Assembly (NCBI GenBank): GCA_905221605.1
Contig: CAJNDS010002689.1
Span: 35,001 to 99,000, forward strand
Direction of reading: 5' to 3'
Length of the DNA stretch: 64,000 bases
From: Symbiodinium natans
Lineage: Eukaryota > Sar > Dinophyceae > Suessiales > Symbiodiniaceae
In this document: one piece after another, positions 33,221 through 43,189 of the stretch
Layout: each line of letters opens with the position of its first letter
Position numbering within the stretch: position 1 is the stretch's first letter
The notes under the pieces: generated by a model
Database searches by the model: none
What the model was told of the DNA's origin: nothing
What the model saw: the letters and a program-made list of their open reading frames with translations, nothing else
Position numbers and translations under genes: made by a program

Positions 33221-33245
33221 CTTTGGCTCAAGCTCAAGGCTCAAG
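33221..33245 (+). other. Spliced-leader relic, tandem 3' ends
   Basis: CTTTGGCTCAAG, then CTCAAG, then GCTCAAG. The dinoflagellate spliced leader (established as CCGTAGCCATTTTGGCTCAAG-like) ends TTTTGGCTCAAG, so this is an 11/12 match followed by two shorter repeats of its last 6-7 bases. Stacked relics are known where trans-spliced mRNAs were copied back into the genome. It lies 55 bp before the ATG of the LINE's first open frame, on the same strand. Confidence 0.6.
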
Positions 33246-33299
33246 CGGGCCTCAGGGGGGGGTTCCACGCGATGCAAAAGTTGTGTGTGATGGATCAAA

Positions 33300-33651
33300 A
33301 TGAAGGCAACGTTGACTCCGCCGGCAAAGGGTTTGAAAAGAGAGGCCACGCGATTCACATTACATGAAATGGAGGGTGTCGAGGATCTTGACCCACCGTC
33401 AGATGAGGAGAGGCATTTGCAAGTGTCTGCCCGCACCATAGCCGACATTGTGCGTTATGAGGTTCAGACAGGATTGTCCAACGTGGATACCAAACTGACC
33501 AACCTGCAAAATGATGTCAAAATTCGAGTGGAGGGCATCAAGCAGCTTTCAAGAAAGCTCCGAGTTACAGGAGCTTCTCGTGCGTTCCGCGCGAACCCTT
33601 CAGAAACAAGCCAAGGGCCAGGGCAAGAGCAAGGGCCGACAGGCCCAGTAG
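33300..33651 (+). CDS. LINE ORF1-like coiled-coil protein, frameshifted
   Basis: Starts at ATG 33300. Residues about 45-90 (RTIADIVRYEVQTGLSNVDT and on) predict a helix with heptads, as in ORF1 trimerisation domains. Around 33548 the coiled-coil texture continues not in the starting frame but in the next one (QESSELQELLVRSARTLQKQ, then a Lys/Gly-rich tail), ending at TAG 33649-33651. The original frame runs on to 33785 with loss of protein character. So either a one-base deletion has hit this copy or a programmed shift is used. No zinc knuckle is visible. Confidence 0.55.
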
Positions 33652-36579
33652 GGACATCTCCGTTCGAGTCGATTTTCACAACATCCTACATTTTCATCGG
33701 GTGCCGAGCCCGAGTTTTCGGTGGGTGCAACTCCAACACTTCAAGTACATGTACAGAACAAATTTTCAGAAGAGCGTTCGCGTGAGGTGGTTGTTTTTGC
33801 CAAAAATGCCAGATTACATTCAGCAGACAAGATATCAGAATTATTGGGAGAATTGGTGCAGATCAATGCTTGGGATGTTTTGCTCTTTTCCGAGACCAGA
33901 CGATCCAGTGAGGCTGTTGATTTAGAAGGTGGCCATCGCTTGTTTTCATCTCAACGTCCGACGGCTTGTGCAGGTGTGGCGATACTTGTGCATTCAAAAC
34001 ATGTGGCAGCAGTTCAGCGAGTGCAAACAGTTGATGAGCGTGTGATGTATGTGGACTTGCGCATCAATGGGCTCACATTTCGCATGGTATCGGTTTACAT
34101 GCCACATGCAGGATATCCGACGGAAGACTTGATGCAAACGTATGATTCTCTGCACTGCGTACTAGAAGGCGCGCGAAAAAGGAACATAGCATATGTTGTC
34201 GGAGGCGATTTCAACACTCAGCTACATGTTGGTCCGCGCGGAGACTTGCTCATGCAGACAGCTCACATGTTCAGCATGGTCATCGCAAATGCAGAGCAAG
34301 AACATGACAGTTGGACGTTTTGCAGTTCAATGGGGGTACGACGTCGTTTGGATTTTGTGCTTTGTAGTACTGGTTTTGACGTTACGCATGGTGGAGCAAC
34401 TGACTTGCTGGATTTGGGGTCCGATCATCGAGCGGTACGTGCGGCCCTTGAGGTGACCGGGCCGCGTAGCCTCCAAGGACGCAAGCCAGTCGCACGCAAG
34501 CAACGCTGGTCACCGTCTGTCGCAGAAAAGCGCAGGTATCAGATAAACTTGGACACCTGTCTTCAACAGTCGGCGCTGGTCAACATGTATGAGCTTGAAT
34601 CTTGCGTCGCGCGTTGTGCTAAACTTGCGAGCCAACAAACTGCACAGCGTGATTTGGCCGATGTGAAGCCTTGGCAACGTCAGGATTTTCAGGACTTGCT
34701 TGCTCAACGTCGGCAGTGCAGGGACAGAGAGGGTCGTGCTCGGCTTTCCAAACAGATACGTGCTCATCTTCGCAGGCATATGAGAGACAGAAGAAATCGC
34801 CGGGTGAATGACATTCTTTCGGAATTTCGTTGTTTGAATCGGATTGAGGATGTTTACCACAACCCTTGCAAAGCAGTAAAAAACACCAGGGAGGGTCCAT
34901 CGCCACATGAATTTACAAAGTATTTGGAGGACATTTTCACGCCTGACCGCATGGAAATGCAAGATCCGCATGTGGGCTCGCATGATGTCGTGCCACCATT
35001 CCACCTTCATGAGCTGAAACAAGCGATCAAGAACTTGCGGCATGGCAAGGCCGCAGATTGCGATGGGCTGGTGCTGGAGATGTTTTCGTTTGCAAGTGAT
35101 AACCTATTGACGTGCTTGTTGGGTTTGTACAACAAGGTGCTATCGACCGGTTATGTGGAGCAGTCATGGAAAAATACCGTTTTTACCATGCTGCCTAAAG
35201 CGGGCGACAAGTCTTTGGTACAGAACTGGCGTCCGATTGCGGTCCTCAAAATTACGTACAAAATTTTTTCCAAGCTACTATTGGGACGCTTGGCTCCTTT
35301 GATGGAACCCACACTGTCACCAGACCAAATGGGCTTCCGTCCTTGTACAGGGGTGGAACACGCGTTAGTGGTGCTTGATTCAATGCTCGGGAAGTGTGCG
35401 GAATGGGGATGCGCATTGTGGTGTGCAAGTCTTGATTTACGCAAAGCCTTCGATCGAGTTAATCACGAGTCACTTTTTGCAGCGTTGGATGCGGCTGGCA
35501 TGCCTGGTGCATACGTTTCTTTGCTGAGATCCTTATACACGTCACAAACGGGCGCTGTCAGAGATGGTCGGCCATTTCATATACGGCGTGGGGTCAAGCA
35601 AGGTGATGTTCTCAGCCCTCTCCTCTTCAACGTTGCCTTGGAATATGCGTTGGATAAATGGAAGCAGCGTCTCAGTCATCATGGGTGGGATGTTGGAACT
35701 GCAGTGCGATTGACAAACATTCGTTTTGCTGACGATCTTCTGCTGTATGCGAAGTCTTGTAGTGAACTTACCACAATGATCACGTTCTTGAAGCAAGAGC
35801 TGTGCAAAATTGGCTTGGAATTGAATGCAGACAAAACCAAGATATTCACAACGTTGTCTCTCGAATTACCAATGTACATTGAAGTTGATGACGATTTGCT
35901 GGAAGTGTTGTTCGAAGGCAAGACGCACAAATATCTGGGGCGCTCCCTATCCGGAAATGTTACAAAAAGGGCAGCTGTCGAAGTCGCTCACCGTTCACAA
36001 GTGGCTTGGGGGAAGTTCATGAAACACAAGCACGTTCTGCAGAACAAACATATTGCAGTTCGTAATCGGCTGAAGTATTTCGATGCTGTGATTACTCCCA
36101 CTGTGCTGTTCAGCTTGCACGCGCTGCCTCTGACCCAGAAGCAACTTCATGACCTCAATATCTTGCAAAGGCGTATGCTACGTTCTATTGTTGGTTGGCG
36201 ACGGGTGGATGGTGAACCATGGTCTGACACCATGACGCGCATGAATCAACGGGTCGCCTCCGCCCTCCAACAGCACCCTGTCACTGCGTGGGATCAGCAA
36301 TTGCTGTCTAGGCAGTACAACTTTGCGGCAACCGTGACGAGAAGTCAATGGCCGAGCTTGGTTTGCAAATGGGATCCCAGAACTCGGTGGTCAGCGAATA
36401 CGACAACACGACCCACTAGAATTGTGGGCCGGCCCCGTGCAAAATGGGATGATCGACTGTCAAAGTTTGCTGCCCAATGCTTCCCAAACTATGTGAGCTG
36501 GATTGATGCTGCGTGTGATGTTGAGCGTTGGAAGCTCAAAAAAGCTGAGTACATAGAAATGTTCAAAGTGGAAATGTAA
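33652..36579 (+). CDS. LINE endonuclease and reverse transcriptase polyprotein
   Basis: The frame is open from just after TAG 33651 to the stop at 36577-36579, about 975 codons. The N-terminal third is an APE-like endonuclease: LLFSETRR, VYMPHAGYP, VVGGDFNTQ and a late SDHRAV match the motif order E, Y, GDFN, SDH. The middle is a reverse transcriptase: LRHGKAADCDGL, LPKAGDKSLVQNWRPIAVL, LDLRKAFDRVNHESL, GVKQGDVLSPLLFN and the catalytic FADDLLLY. The C-terminal part (HKYLGRSLSGN, LQRRMLRSIVGWRRVDGEPW) is the thumb and following domain. No ATG occurs before the endonuclease's middle (VMYVDLRI), and the frame is the same as the one closed by TAG 33651, so initiation is unexplained. Confidence 0.92.
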   Translation, partial: GHLRSSRFSQHPTFSSGAEPEFSVGATPTLQVHVQNKFSEERSREVVVFAKNARLHSADKISELLGELVQINAWDVLLFSETRRSSEAVDLEGGHRLFSSQRPTACAGVAILVHSKHVAAVQRVQTVDERVMYVDLRINGLTFRMVSVYMPHAGYPTEDLMQTYDSLHCVLEGARKRNIAYVVGGDFNTQLHVGPRGDLLMQTAHMFSMVIANAEQEHDSWTFCSSMGVRRRLDFVLCSTGFDVTHGGATDLLDLGSDHRAVRAALEVTGPRSLQGRKPVARKQRWSPSVAEKRRYQINLDTCLQQSALVNMYELESCVARCAKLASQQTAQRDLADVKPWQRQDFQDLLAQRRQCRDREGRARLSKQIRAHLRRHMRDRRNRRVNDILSEFRCLNRIEDVYHNPCKAVKNTREGPSPHEFTKYLEDIFTPDRMEMQDPHVGSHDVVPPFHLHELKQAIKNLRHGKAADCDGLVLEMFSFASDNLLTCLLGLYNKVLSTGYVEQSWKNTVFTMLPKAGDKSLVQNWRPIAVLKITYKIFSKLLLGRLAPLMEPTLSPDQMGFRPCTGVEHALVVLDSMLGKCAEWGCALWCASLDLRKAFDRVNHESLFAALDAAGMPGAYVSLLRSLYTSQTGAVRDGRPFHIRRGVKQGDVLSPLLFNVALEYALDKWKQRLSHHGWDVGTAVRLTNIRFADDLLLYAKSCSELTTMITFLKQELCKIGLELNADKTKIFTTLSLELPMYIEVDDDLLEVLFEGKTHKYLGRSLSGNVTKRAAVEVAHRSQVAWGKFMKHKHVLQNKHIAVRNRLKYFDAVITPTVLFSLHALPLTQKQLHDLNILQRRMLRSIVGWRRVDGEPWSDTMTRMNQRVASALQQHPVTAWDQQLLSRQYNFAATVTRSQWPSLVCKWDPRTRWSANTTTRPTRIVGRPRAKWDDRLSKFAAQCFPNYVSWIDAACDVERWKLKKAEYIEMFKVEM

Positions 36580-36766
36580 ATACCTGTAGTTCGCGAGCGC
36601 TTTTCCAGCAACCTGTCCCATGTCCTTATAGGACCGTAGCTTGACTCGAACGGGCAAAAGCAAAAAGCAAAAGCATCAAGCAGCAATTGAAAACTTATGA
36701 TGGTCGTCTTGAGAAAACGATAGAAAACGGAGCAATGGCTAGACTCGAGATAGGGATTTGTTACTG

Positions 36767-37171
36767 CCCTCGGGGTCAGGCCGAGGATTTATCTGGATAA
36801 ATCCCCTGGGGTCTGAGGGTAATTTTTTTTTTCTGCGCGCACCTTTTTCCGCCGAATCCGCCGTCCCAAATGTTGGATTTTTCGTTGTTGGCCTGAGCCC
36901 GTTGGCATTTCTCATTTGGTCATGTTCGGTTCAAATCCACGCTATCATCGGAGAGACGTCGGAGAGCATATGAACAGGGCCCGACCCTGCCAATGACCTC
37001 AGAATGAATTTCCTGGGCCTGACCCTGAGCTCAGACCGCCAGGAATTCACCCGGACTGCGGCGGCGCAGCCGCGGCAGAAGGCGGGTTCCCCCAAAACAC
37101 GCCCCAAAAGCCTCCAGACAACCACAAAATAAATTCCTGGGGCCTGACCCTAAGGTCAGACCACCAGGACT
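36767..37171. repeat. Three hairpin repeats with GGATAAATCC or AATTCCTGG arms
   Basis: Hairpin a, 36767-36819: outer CCCTC/GAGGG and inner GGATTTATC, TG, GATAAATCC. Hairpin b, 37007-37047: AATTTCCTGG to CCAGGAATT with TGAGCTCA at the centre. Hairpin c, 37132-37171: AATTCCTGG to CCAGGACTT with CTGACCCTAAGGTCAG inside. Hairpins b and c are followed by CACCCGGAC and repeat at 124 bp. Similar GATAAAT.CC words occur at 37270, 38942 and 38976-39005, next to T-runs that I read as LINE tails. Confidence 0.65.
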
Positions 37172-37282
37172 TCACCCGGACATGATAAATTCCCGGACTC
37201 GACCTTCAATACAAACCGTTGTTGTCAGGCAAAAGATACCATGATGATCCTCCGTCTCTAACCCCGCGTGAGCTGGATAAAG

Positions 37283-38940
37283 TTTTTTTTTGTCCGCGGA
37301 CCGTTTTCCTCCGCTGCGATGTGTGTGTCCCTAGCGGCTAAAAGCCGCAGTCGCCGAAGGCGCGGCAGCGCCGTCAGCGCAGCGGCAGCCTGCTGGGGCC
37401 CGGCGCTTCAGCGAGGTGCAGGACCTGGTCCAGGTCAGGACCAACCCGCTGGCTGGGGTGGGGCACAGGCCAGGAACAGCCCAAGGCCGTGCTGGCGACG
37501 GCCTGCTGGACCGACACCGACAGCTGGCTCCACCAGCGCCGTGCCCACGCCGAAGCGGCTGCTTGCCGCAGCGCGGGTGGCGCGCGCTGCGCACGGATCC
37601 GGACCAGGTCGCGCACAAGTTGGAGCGCGCCCTGGCTCCACCGTCCGCCCGCCTCGGAGCCCAGGACCACCAGTGTCTGGATGTGTCTGGGGCCCTCCCG
37701 CGCGCAGCTCCGGGTATGCGTCGCGCTAGCGGCGCTCCGCGACCCGCAGGACCGCTCCGTCCGTCGCAGCAGCGCCGGGCTGCGGCAAGCCCGCCTTGCC
37801 GGTACTCCGAGCGCGGGTGCCCGAGTTCGCCGCTTCCTGCGTGGATTACTTGGGCGCCGGGGGTGGAACCGCGCCCTGCTTACAGAGCGCGGCTGGTGCC
37901 CGCAGCCTTCTCCGGGCCGAAGGTTGGCATACATGCCCCGAATGGCGAGCTCTTGCCGAGGAAGCCCGCCCTCGCCCCCTTGCGGACGCCGGCCTGGGCG
38001 GCTGGCCGCATGGTTGGCAAAGCCACGCGTCGCGTACCCGGAACCTTCACTTCCGCGACAGCGTGCTATTGCCATCCTTCCTCTGCGCTTTTGCGTTCGC
38101 AGGCTGGGCCGCATGCGGGAGCCTGGCTAACAGCAGTGCCCGCTGACCCAGGCCATGCAGGTGGCACTGCGCCGACGCCTCCGCCTCGCACTCCCGCTCC
38201 ACTCCGATCGCTGTGGGCCCTCTCCGGGGTGCGGCGCGCAAGTAGATGCTGTCGGGGACCACGCCTTGGCATGCCCCCGCAGCGGCCTCCTCGCCCGCCG
38301 TGCCAAGATAGTGGAACGGGCGTGGGTGCGGGCGGCTCGGGAAGCAGTTGGGGCAGACGGGCAAGTAGTCCCGCCGCAATGGCTGGCCCACACCACGGCC
38401 CCCCGGGTGGACCCTTCCGACAGGCGCCGCTTGGACCTGGTAATCTATGGCGCCACGCCTCTGGGCGGAGCGCTGTGCTGCGACGCCACGCTGGTCTCCC
38501 CGCTCATCAGCCCAGGCAGCCCAATAGGCCGCCGGCGCCATGCGCGCAGCCGACTGCAAACCCAGGCCTCCGAGCGCAGCGGGGAGCCCCGCCAGAGAGC
38601 GCGCTCCGTCCGCTTCGTCCGGAGGAAGGCCTCCCAGAAGTGCGACCAAGGTCTGCCAGACTGCATCGTCGTGCAACTGGGCGTAGGAGGCGACCTCGGA
38701 GGGGGGGACGGTCCGCAAGGCATGGTTAGCGATGGTTAGCGCGCGGGGAAGCGCACATGGCCAAGAGCAGCCAAGCGCATTGGAGGTCTGGGAGCCGGGG
38801 CAACTGCTCTAGCAAGTGGCGCTCTTCGTGCGCTCGGGTCGTTGCCCAGGCACGCACGTACTCCGAGTGGCCGACCGGCGTGCCCAACACAAGCAGACCG
38901 CACTCCGCCAGGGGCCGGTCCCCGCGCCACATGTCCGTGC
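37283..38940 (-). pseudogene. RLE-type LINE copy, 3' part, with internal inversion
   Basis: Minus-strand remains of the C-terminal half of an R2/NeSL-like polyprotein. From 38940 down to about 38505 it reads in conserved order: LVLGTPVGHSEYVRAWA, LQCAWLLLAMCASPRANH, YAQLHDDAVWQTL, ALGGLGLQSAARMAPAAYWA. The next part, about 37790-38505, lies on the plus strand instead: LPVLRARVPEFAAS, WQSHASRTRNLHFRD, LRRRLRLALPL, then the CCHC-like CGAQVDAVGDHALACPRSG and RRLDLVIYG..CCDATLVSP of the nuclease. The end, about 37790-37370, is again minus: LVVLGSEAGGRWS, WARRWWSQLSVSVQQAVAS. An A9 tail follows (37291-37283 on the minus strand). Frameshifts and stops show decay. Confidence 0.75.
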
Positions 38941-39037
38941 CTGGATAAATTCCCAGCGGGCCATGACAGAAATACTCTGGATAAAATCCCTGGCTGAGGA
39001 TAAATCTTCCGGCCTGAGACCCCCGTTTAATCTTGGG

Positions 39038-40500
39038 TTTTTTTTTTTCTCCGCACTCCTCTTTCCGCCCGCAGTCAGGTGTCCCGGTGTGGGCGCACGC
39101 AGGGATGCCCTCACAGCCTGCTGGGCGCTGGCGGCAGGTGGTCTGCCAGAAGCTCCCCGAGCGGAACCTCGTGGCCGTCAGTGGGGTCACGAAGCCCCAC
39201 GATGGGCAGCTCGAGAAGGGAGCAGGCGTGCGCGCGCGCAGGGCAGCGAACGATGCCAGTGCCGTCCAGCGCCGCATCAGCGCTTGCCTCGCCCCTGCTG
39301 TGCACCACGGCGCCCGCGAGCCCGCGCCCGCGCCAGCAGCCGAAGAAAGGTGAGCGTGGGACGGCTGATGCGTCCGCCGACCTCAACGCCGACCACAACC
39401 AGTCGGCAGCGCCGCGCCTGCTGGAATTCCGGGTAGGTCCGGTGCTTGCAGTCGACTGCCTGGTTCAGCGCGAGGCCTGGCTCATGGTCGGCCCGCGGAC
39501 GTGGCTGGCCATCACGGCGTATGGGGCTAACGCTCGTCGCGTCAACGGCGATCTGACACCCTGCCAAATGGGGAGGCCGTTGGCCACCACCTCGATCCGG
39601 CGCCCGTCGGCCGCAGGCACATCCAGGTTGAAGTCACGCAGGGCGACATGGACGGCGACTCGGGCGCCTGCTTCTCTACAGATGCGAGCCGCCGCCTGCA
39701 CAAGGGGCCCTGCTTTCCTGGCCAGCACACCAACTTGCGCGCATGCGGAGTGGTGGTCCCCGTAGACGTCCAAGCCTCCACCACAAGAGCAGCGCCGCGG
39801 GGTAACGGGCATGAGTCCAGGATGGTCCAGGTGGGGCTTGGGAAGACCTTGTCGGGGCTTCGGGCTTGCTGTGCTGTACACGATATGGTTGCTGCGAGGT
39901 TTCCGAAGCAGGAATGCGACCGCGTGTGAACGCCACTGGCACGGCTTTCAATAAACTACACAACTGAGACTACTGGATGTTGGTTGGAGATAGCTGGAAT
40001 GGGGAGGTGTCAGCTGAAATGCCCAGTGCAGGGGGGTATTTCATGTACACAAACCTTGGCTGAAATCGTGTAGAGGGGGTGCGAGACGCCCCAAAAAAAC
40101 TGGCACGTACGACCCCCTTTGCGGGAGGGGTAACCGAAGTCTGCGGAGCAACATGACGCGGTACTCCTCGTCCGGCACTCTGGTATCGGAGGTTGTGGGG
40201 AAGGCCGTGAAGGCACAACTCGCGGCCTCCCCTGCCTGAGACAGCAGCAGCGCCCGTGACGTTGGGTCCAGTTCGGAGAAAAGCGTCTCGAGCACGCGCT
40301 TGTCAGTGGCAGTGGTGGCCGCGTGTTGCCAGCCCGGTTTTCCGAATCCGCCAGGGTCATGGCGCGCGTCGGCGTGCTGTTTCTGGGTTCGTCGCAAGCA
40401 AATTGGCCCAGGAGGGGGGCGGGGAAACCGAGCCTGCGCGGCTGGCGAACCCGGTCAGCGAGCACGCCTGGGTGGTGCTCGCCCAGCGTGCACAAGGTGT
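39038..40500 (-). pseudogene. RLE-type LINE copy, 3' part
   Basis: Minus-strand remnant. From 40350: VLETLFSELDPTSRALLLSQ, then RVMLLRRLRLPLP near 40130. About 230 bp of unrelated sequence follow (roughly 39885-40115). Then CSCGGGLDVYGDHHSACAQ (39790-39730, zinc-binding CCHC pattern), GRRIEVVANGLP and CQIAVDATSVSP (nuclease core), and YPEFQQARRCRLVVVGVEVGG near 39440. It ends LGELLADHLPPAPSRL at about 39111, then an A11 run on the minus strand at 39048-39038. Several frameshifts. Confidence 0.7.
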
Positions 40501-40679
40501 CCGCCCACGAGCCCCAACAAGCCGAGTGGTGTTGCTATGTGTTGCTTCTCCGCAGACCCGAGTCCCAGCCCGCCCATGCTGAGGGGGAGCTGTGCTCGAC
40601 GGGCGCTAAGGTCGGGGAAAGGCATTTCACATCATTTCACCATCCCCAAGCCAGCAGCCTCGCGAGGCAGCGCAGGACC

Positions 40680-41800
40680 GCGGCATCATGCTTGGCGGCG
40701 ATCTGCCAACACATCGCTGAGGAGTGGGATGTCTCCATCGACATTGCCCGAGTTCGCAAAAGGGAGTGCGAGGAGGCTGGCACAAAAGGCGTGCGTGGCT
40801 GCAAACGAGATGAGGGCAGACCAGCGGAGCACGTGTGCGGAGGTGGCTGCGTTCCTGGTGGTTGCAGGCGCGGCCCGTGCCCTGCAGCGGGCGAGCTGGC
40901 GGACCAACCCTGCAGCCTCGGCACTCCAGCGGCCTCCGACCTCGAGAGCGAGCACGGTCAGGCGGGAGCGGGCTGATCGGCAGAGCTCCGGGTACGTCCG
41001 CTCCTTGGCCTGGCGAGCCCAGCGCAACTGCAGCCGCGCGCGCGACGGGGGGCACCGACAGCCGTCAGTGGGGAGACAAGGGTGGTGTCAACAGCCAACT
41101 GAACACCCCCCCCAGAGCGGGAGTTCGTTGGCGATAACCTCGATGCGACGCTCATCTTGGCGCTCAGTGACAACATTGAGGTCACGCACACGAGCATTGG
41201 TTGCGACCGTGGCCCCAGCTTCATGACATACACGAGCTGCTGCACGCTCGAGCAGGGCTCCAGAGCGGGGGCACGCCGCAATGTGGTCCCCCAGGGCATC
41301 ATGAGCAACCCAACAGCGACACTGCGCGCCTGTGAATGGGAATAGAGGGAGTGGCAGCCTCAGGCGATAGCGATGGAGAAGCACGCGGATAAGGGGGGAA
41401 TCGAACGTCGGATGTGGGGCGCGCTGTGAGTACCCTGGCAGCATATGGGCCGGCCTGTGACTCAAGCAAGGCGATGGAGGACGGGTCGAGCTCACGCAGG
41501 AGTGCGCGGTGGCAGAAGTCATCCACGGCCCGGGCCGCCAGGCGCTGCCATCCACGAGTAAGGTCAAGCTCAGGTTCGTCCTCTGCGGAAGCGGGAGGCC
41601 GGCATCCAGGAGCTGGGGCCAGGCCGGTGGCTCGTAACCAACTGCAAGGGAGGCACGAGCGTCGCGGAACGACTTTAGGGCGCAACAAGAGCGGTAGCGA
41701 AATCGCGGTCCCGGTGAAGGATGGGACGGATCGCATCAGTCCAGGACGCCCAGTAGGCGGCGGGTGGTGCGTGACGTGCAGCGCTGCGCAGTCCAAGCTT
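40680..41800 (-). pseudogene. RLE-type LINE copy, 3' part
   Basis: Minus-strand remnant in the usual order: LRELDPSSIALLESQAGPYA (near 41490), HRYRLRLPLPLFPF, CRCWVAHDALGDHIAACPRSG (CCHC pattern), DERRIEVIANELPLWGG and VQLAVDTTLVSPL (nuclease core), YPELCRSARSRLTVLALEVGG and the Ala-rich tail to LLSDVLADRRQA at about 40690. The frame changes at least three times. Its end meets the start of the next copy, so these copies lie head to tail on the minus strand. Confidence 0.7.
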
Positions 41801-42320
41801 ACGAGAGTAAGGCAAAATTTGCCATGGAGTCCAGGCCCTCTGCTTTCAATGCCTTACACATCATCACTCAGCTAATCTCGCGCACGCGACTCTCAAAAAC
41901 TGCAGCACTCTTTGCGAAAGCCATGAGAGGAAGGCAAGCTACGGGCAAAGTCACGGCTACGCACTCTCGAATGTCTCGGCTTCCGCGCATGCGCACCTCG
42001 GCGAGGTGTCTGCAGCAGCCAGTGCGCTCACGGCTCCCCCTTTAGCATCTGCCACCGCTGAGATGCGGGACCCGGAGTGCCGAGCACCGGACGCGCAGGT
42101 GTCCCTCAATTCGAGTCTTGAAATCCTGTCGGCTGCACCGGCTGAAGTTGTAAGGAGCGCAGGGCCCGACGCGGAGCAGCAGCAGGACCAACGAACACCT
42201 CAAGGTATTGCTGGATGAGGAGACTACGGCTGAGCTCCTAGGGCATGTTGCGGACAAGCAGGCCGGGGCGAAGGTCCCGCCGGACGTTTGCGCCTTGGCC
42301 GCATGGCTGCGTTGACGAAA
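41800..42320. other. Spacer between LINE remnants
   Basis: About 500 bases with short frames and no recognisable domain; it could be strongly decayed LINE or host DNA. Confidence 0.3.
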
Positions 42321-42324
42321 CCAA

Positions 42325-42760
42325 CAAGTGGCGTGCGAGCATTGGTTATGGGGTACTGACTGGAGGCGACGTTCACAAATACTTGGGACGACGTATCAGT
42401 GCAGATCCTCGATACCGCAGTCAGAAAGAACTCAAACATAGGTTCCAAGTCGGATGGGCAAAGTTTTTCGTTTTTGTTTTTATCGCTTTTTTGCCGCTTG
42501 CAAGAATCCAAAACGCTGTCGCATTCCTACAAAACAAACATGTGTCCATCGCATTGAGAATACAGTATTGACTCCATCCGTTCTGTTTGGATGAGACGTA
42601 TTGCCATTGACTGCGGATGCATTGCAACGACACATGCCTCGCTCTGTGGTTGGCTGGGTGACTGCTGGGTGCGAGTTGAAACACGCGGCGCTCGAATTCG
42701 GCCGACATATCGACCTGGCGCAAACATGGCAGGTGCGTTGTGCAGCGGAGCCGTGCGCGT
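42325..42760 (+). pseudogene. Fragment of the APE-type LINE family, RT C-terminal part
   Basis: Reads HKYLGRRISADPRYRSQ, HRFQVGWAKF, LQNKHVSIALRIQY, then in a shifted frame LPLTADALQRHMPRSVVGW. The intact element has HKYLGRSLSG, HRSQVAWGKF, LQNKHIAVRNRLKYF and LQRRMLRSIVGW in the same order. A T-rich insertion (TTTTTCGTTTTTGTTTTTATCG) and at least two frameshifts break it. Upstream domains are absent, so it is 5'-truncated or partial. Confidence 0.8.
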
Positions 42761-43189
42761 GCATCTGCGCGTGAGCACGCTCGGCGATCCCCCCCTTGGA
42801 TTATAAGGGTAGGGGGGGTTGGAAATGACGAAGGCATTTCTCGACCCCCCCCATCGAGATTCAGCACAGACCCCGCACATACACCAGAGACAATAGAGAC
42901 AGTGACAACCATAATTGCCGAAATTCAATTGCCGAAAGGGGGGTACCCCCCTATAGTACACTCTTTCGGCATTTATAGCCGAGGGTGATGGTCGGCGCCG
43001 GGGTCCGGTCCTCCCGGGCCACTGTCAGCATCGATTTGTGTTGTGGTGCGCGGCGCTGTTGTCGCCCTCTTTTTCGCTTGCAGGGTAGCTGTCCCGCTAC
43101 GCTCTACGCCGCCAGGGGCGCGCGTACTACCTGCATCGACGCTCCTGCACATCGCCTGCACGGCTACGGGCGCAGCGGCAGGCGACTAG

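Larger units (their letters stand above)
33246..36685 (+). mobile_element. APE-type non-LTR retrotransposon, near intact
   Basis: A LINE with an ORF1-like frame, an endonuclease plus reverse-transcriptase frame and a short 3' region. The left limit is taken at the end of the spliced-leader relic and is uncertain. The right end is probably the GCAAAAGCAAAAAGCAAAAG run at 36653-36675, similar to the short tandem tails some LINE clades use instead of poly(A). No target-site duplication was found by eye. Its GC content is lower than that of the RLE-type copies to the right. A fragment of a related copy lies at 42325-42760. Confidence 0.85.

Noticed and set aside
37416-38729. A 437-codon plus-strand open frame
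   Set aside because: It is GC-rich and overlaps LINE remnants whose conserved motifs lie in other frames and strands; it has no domain of its own.
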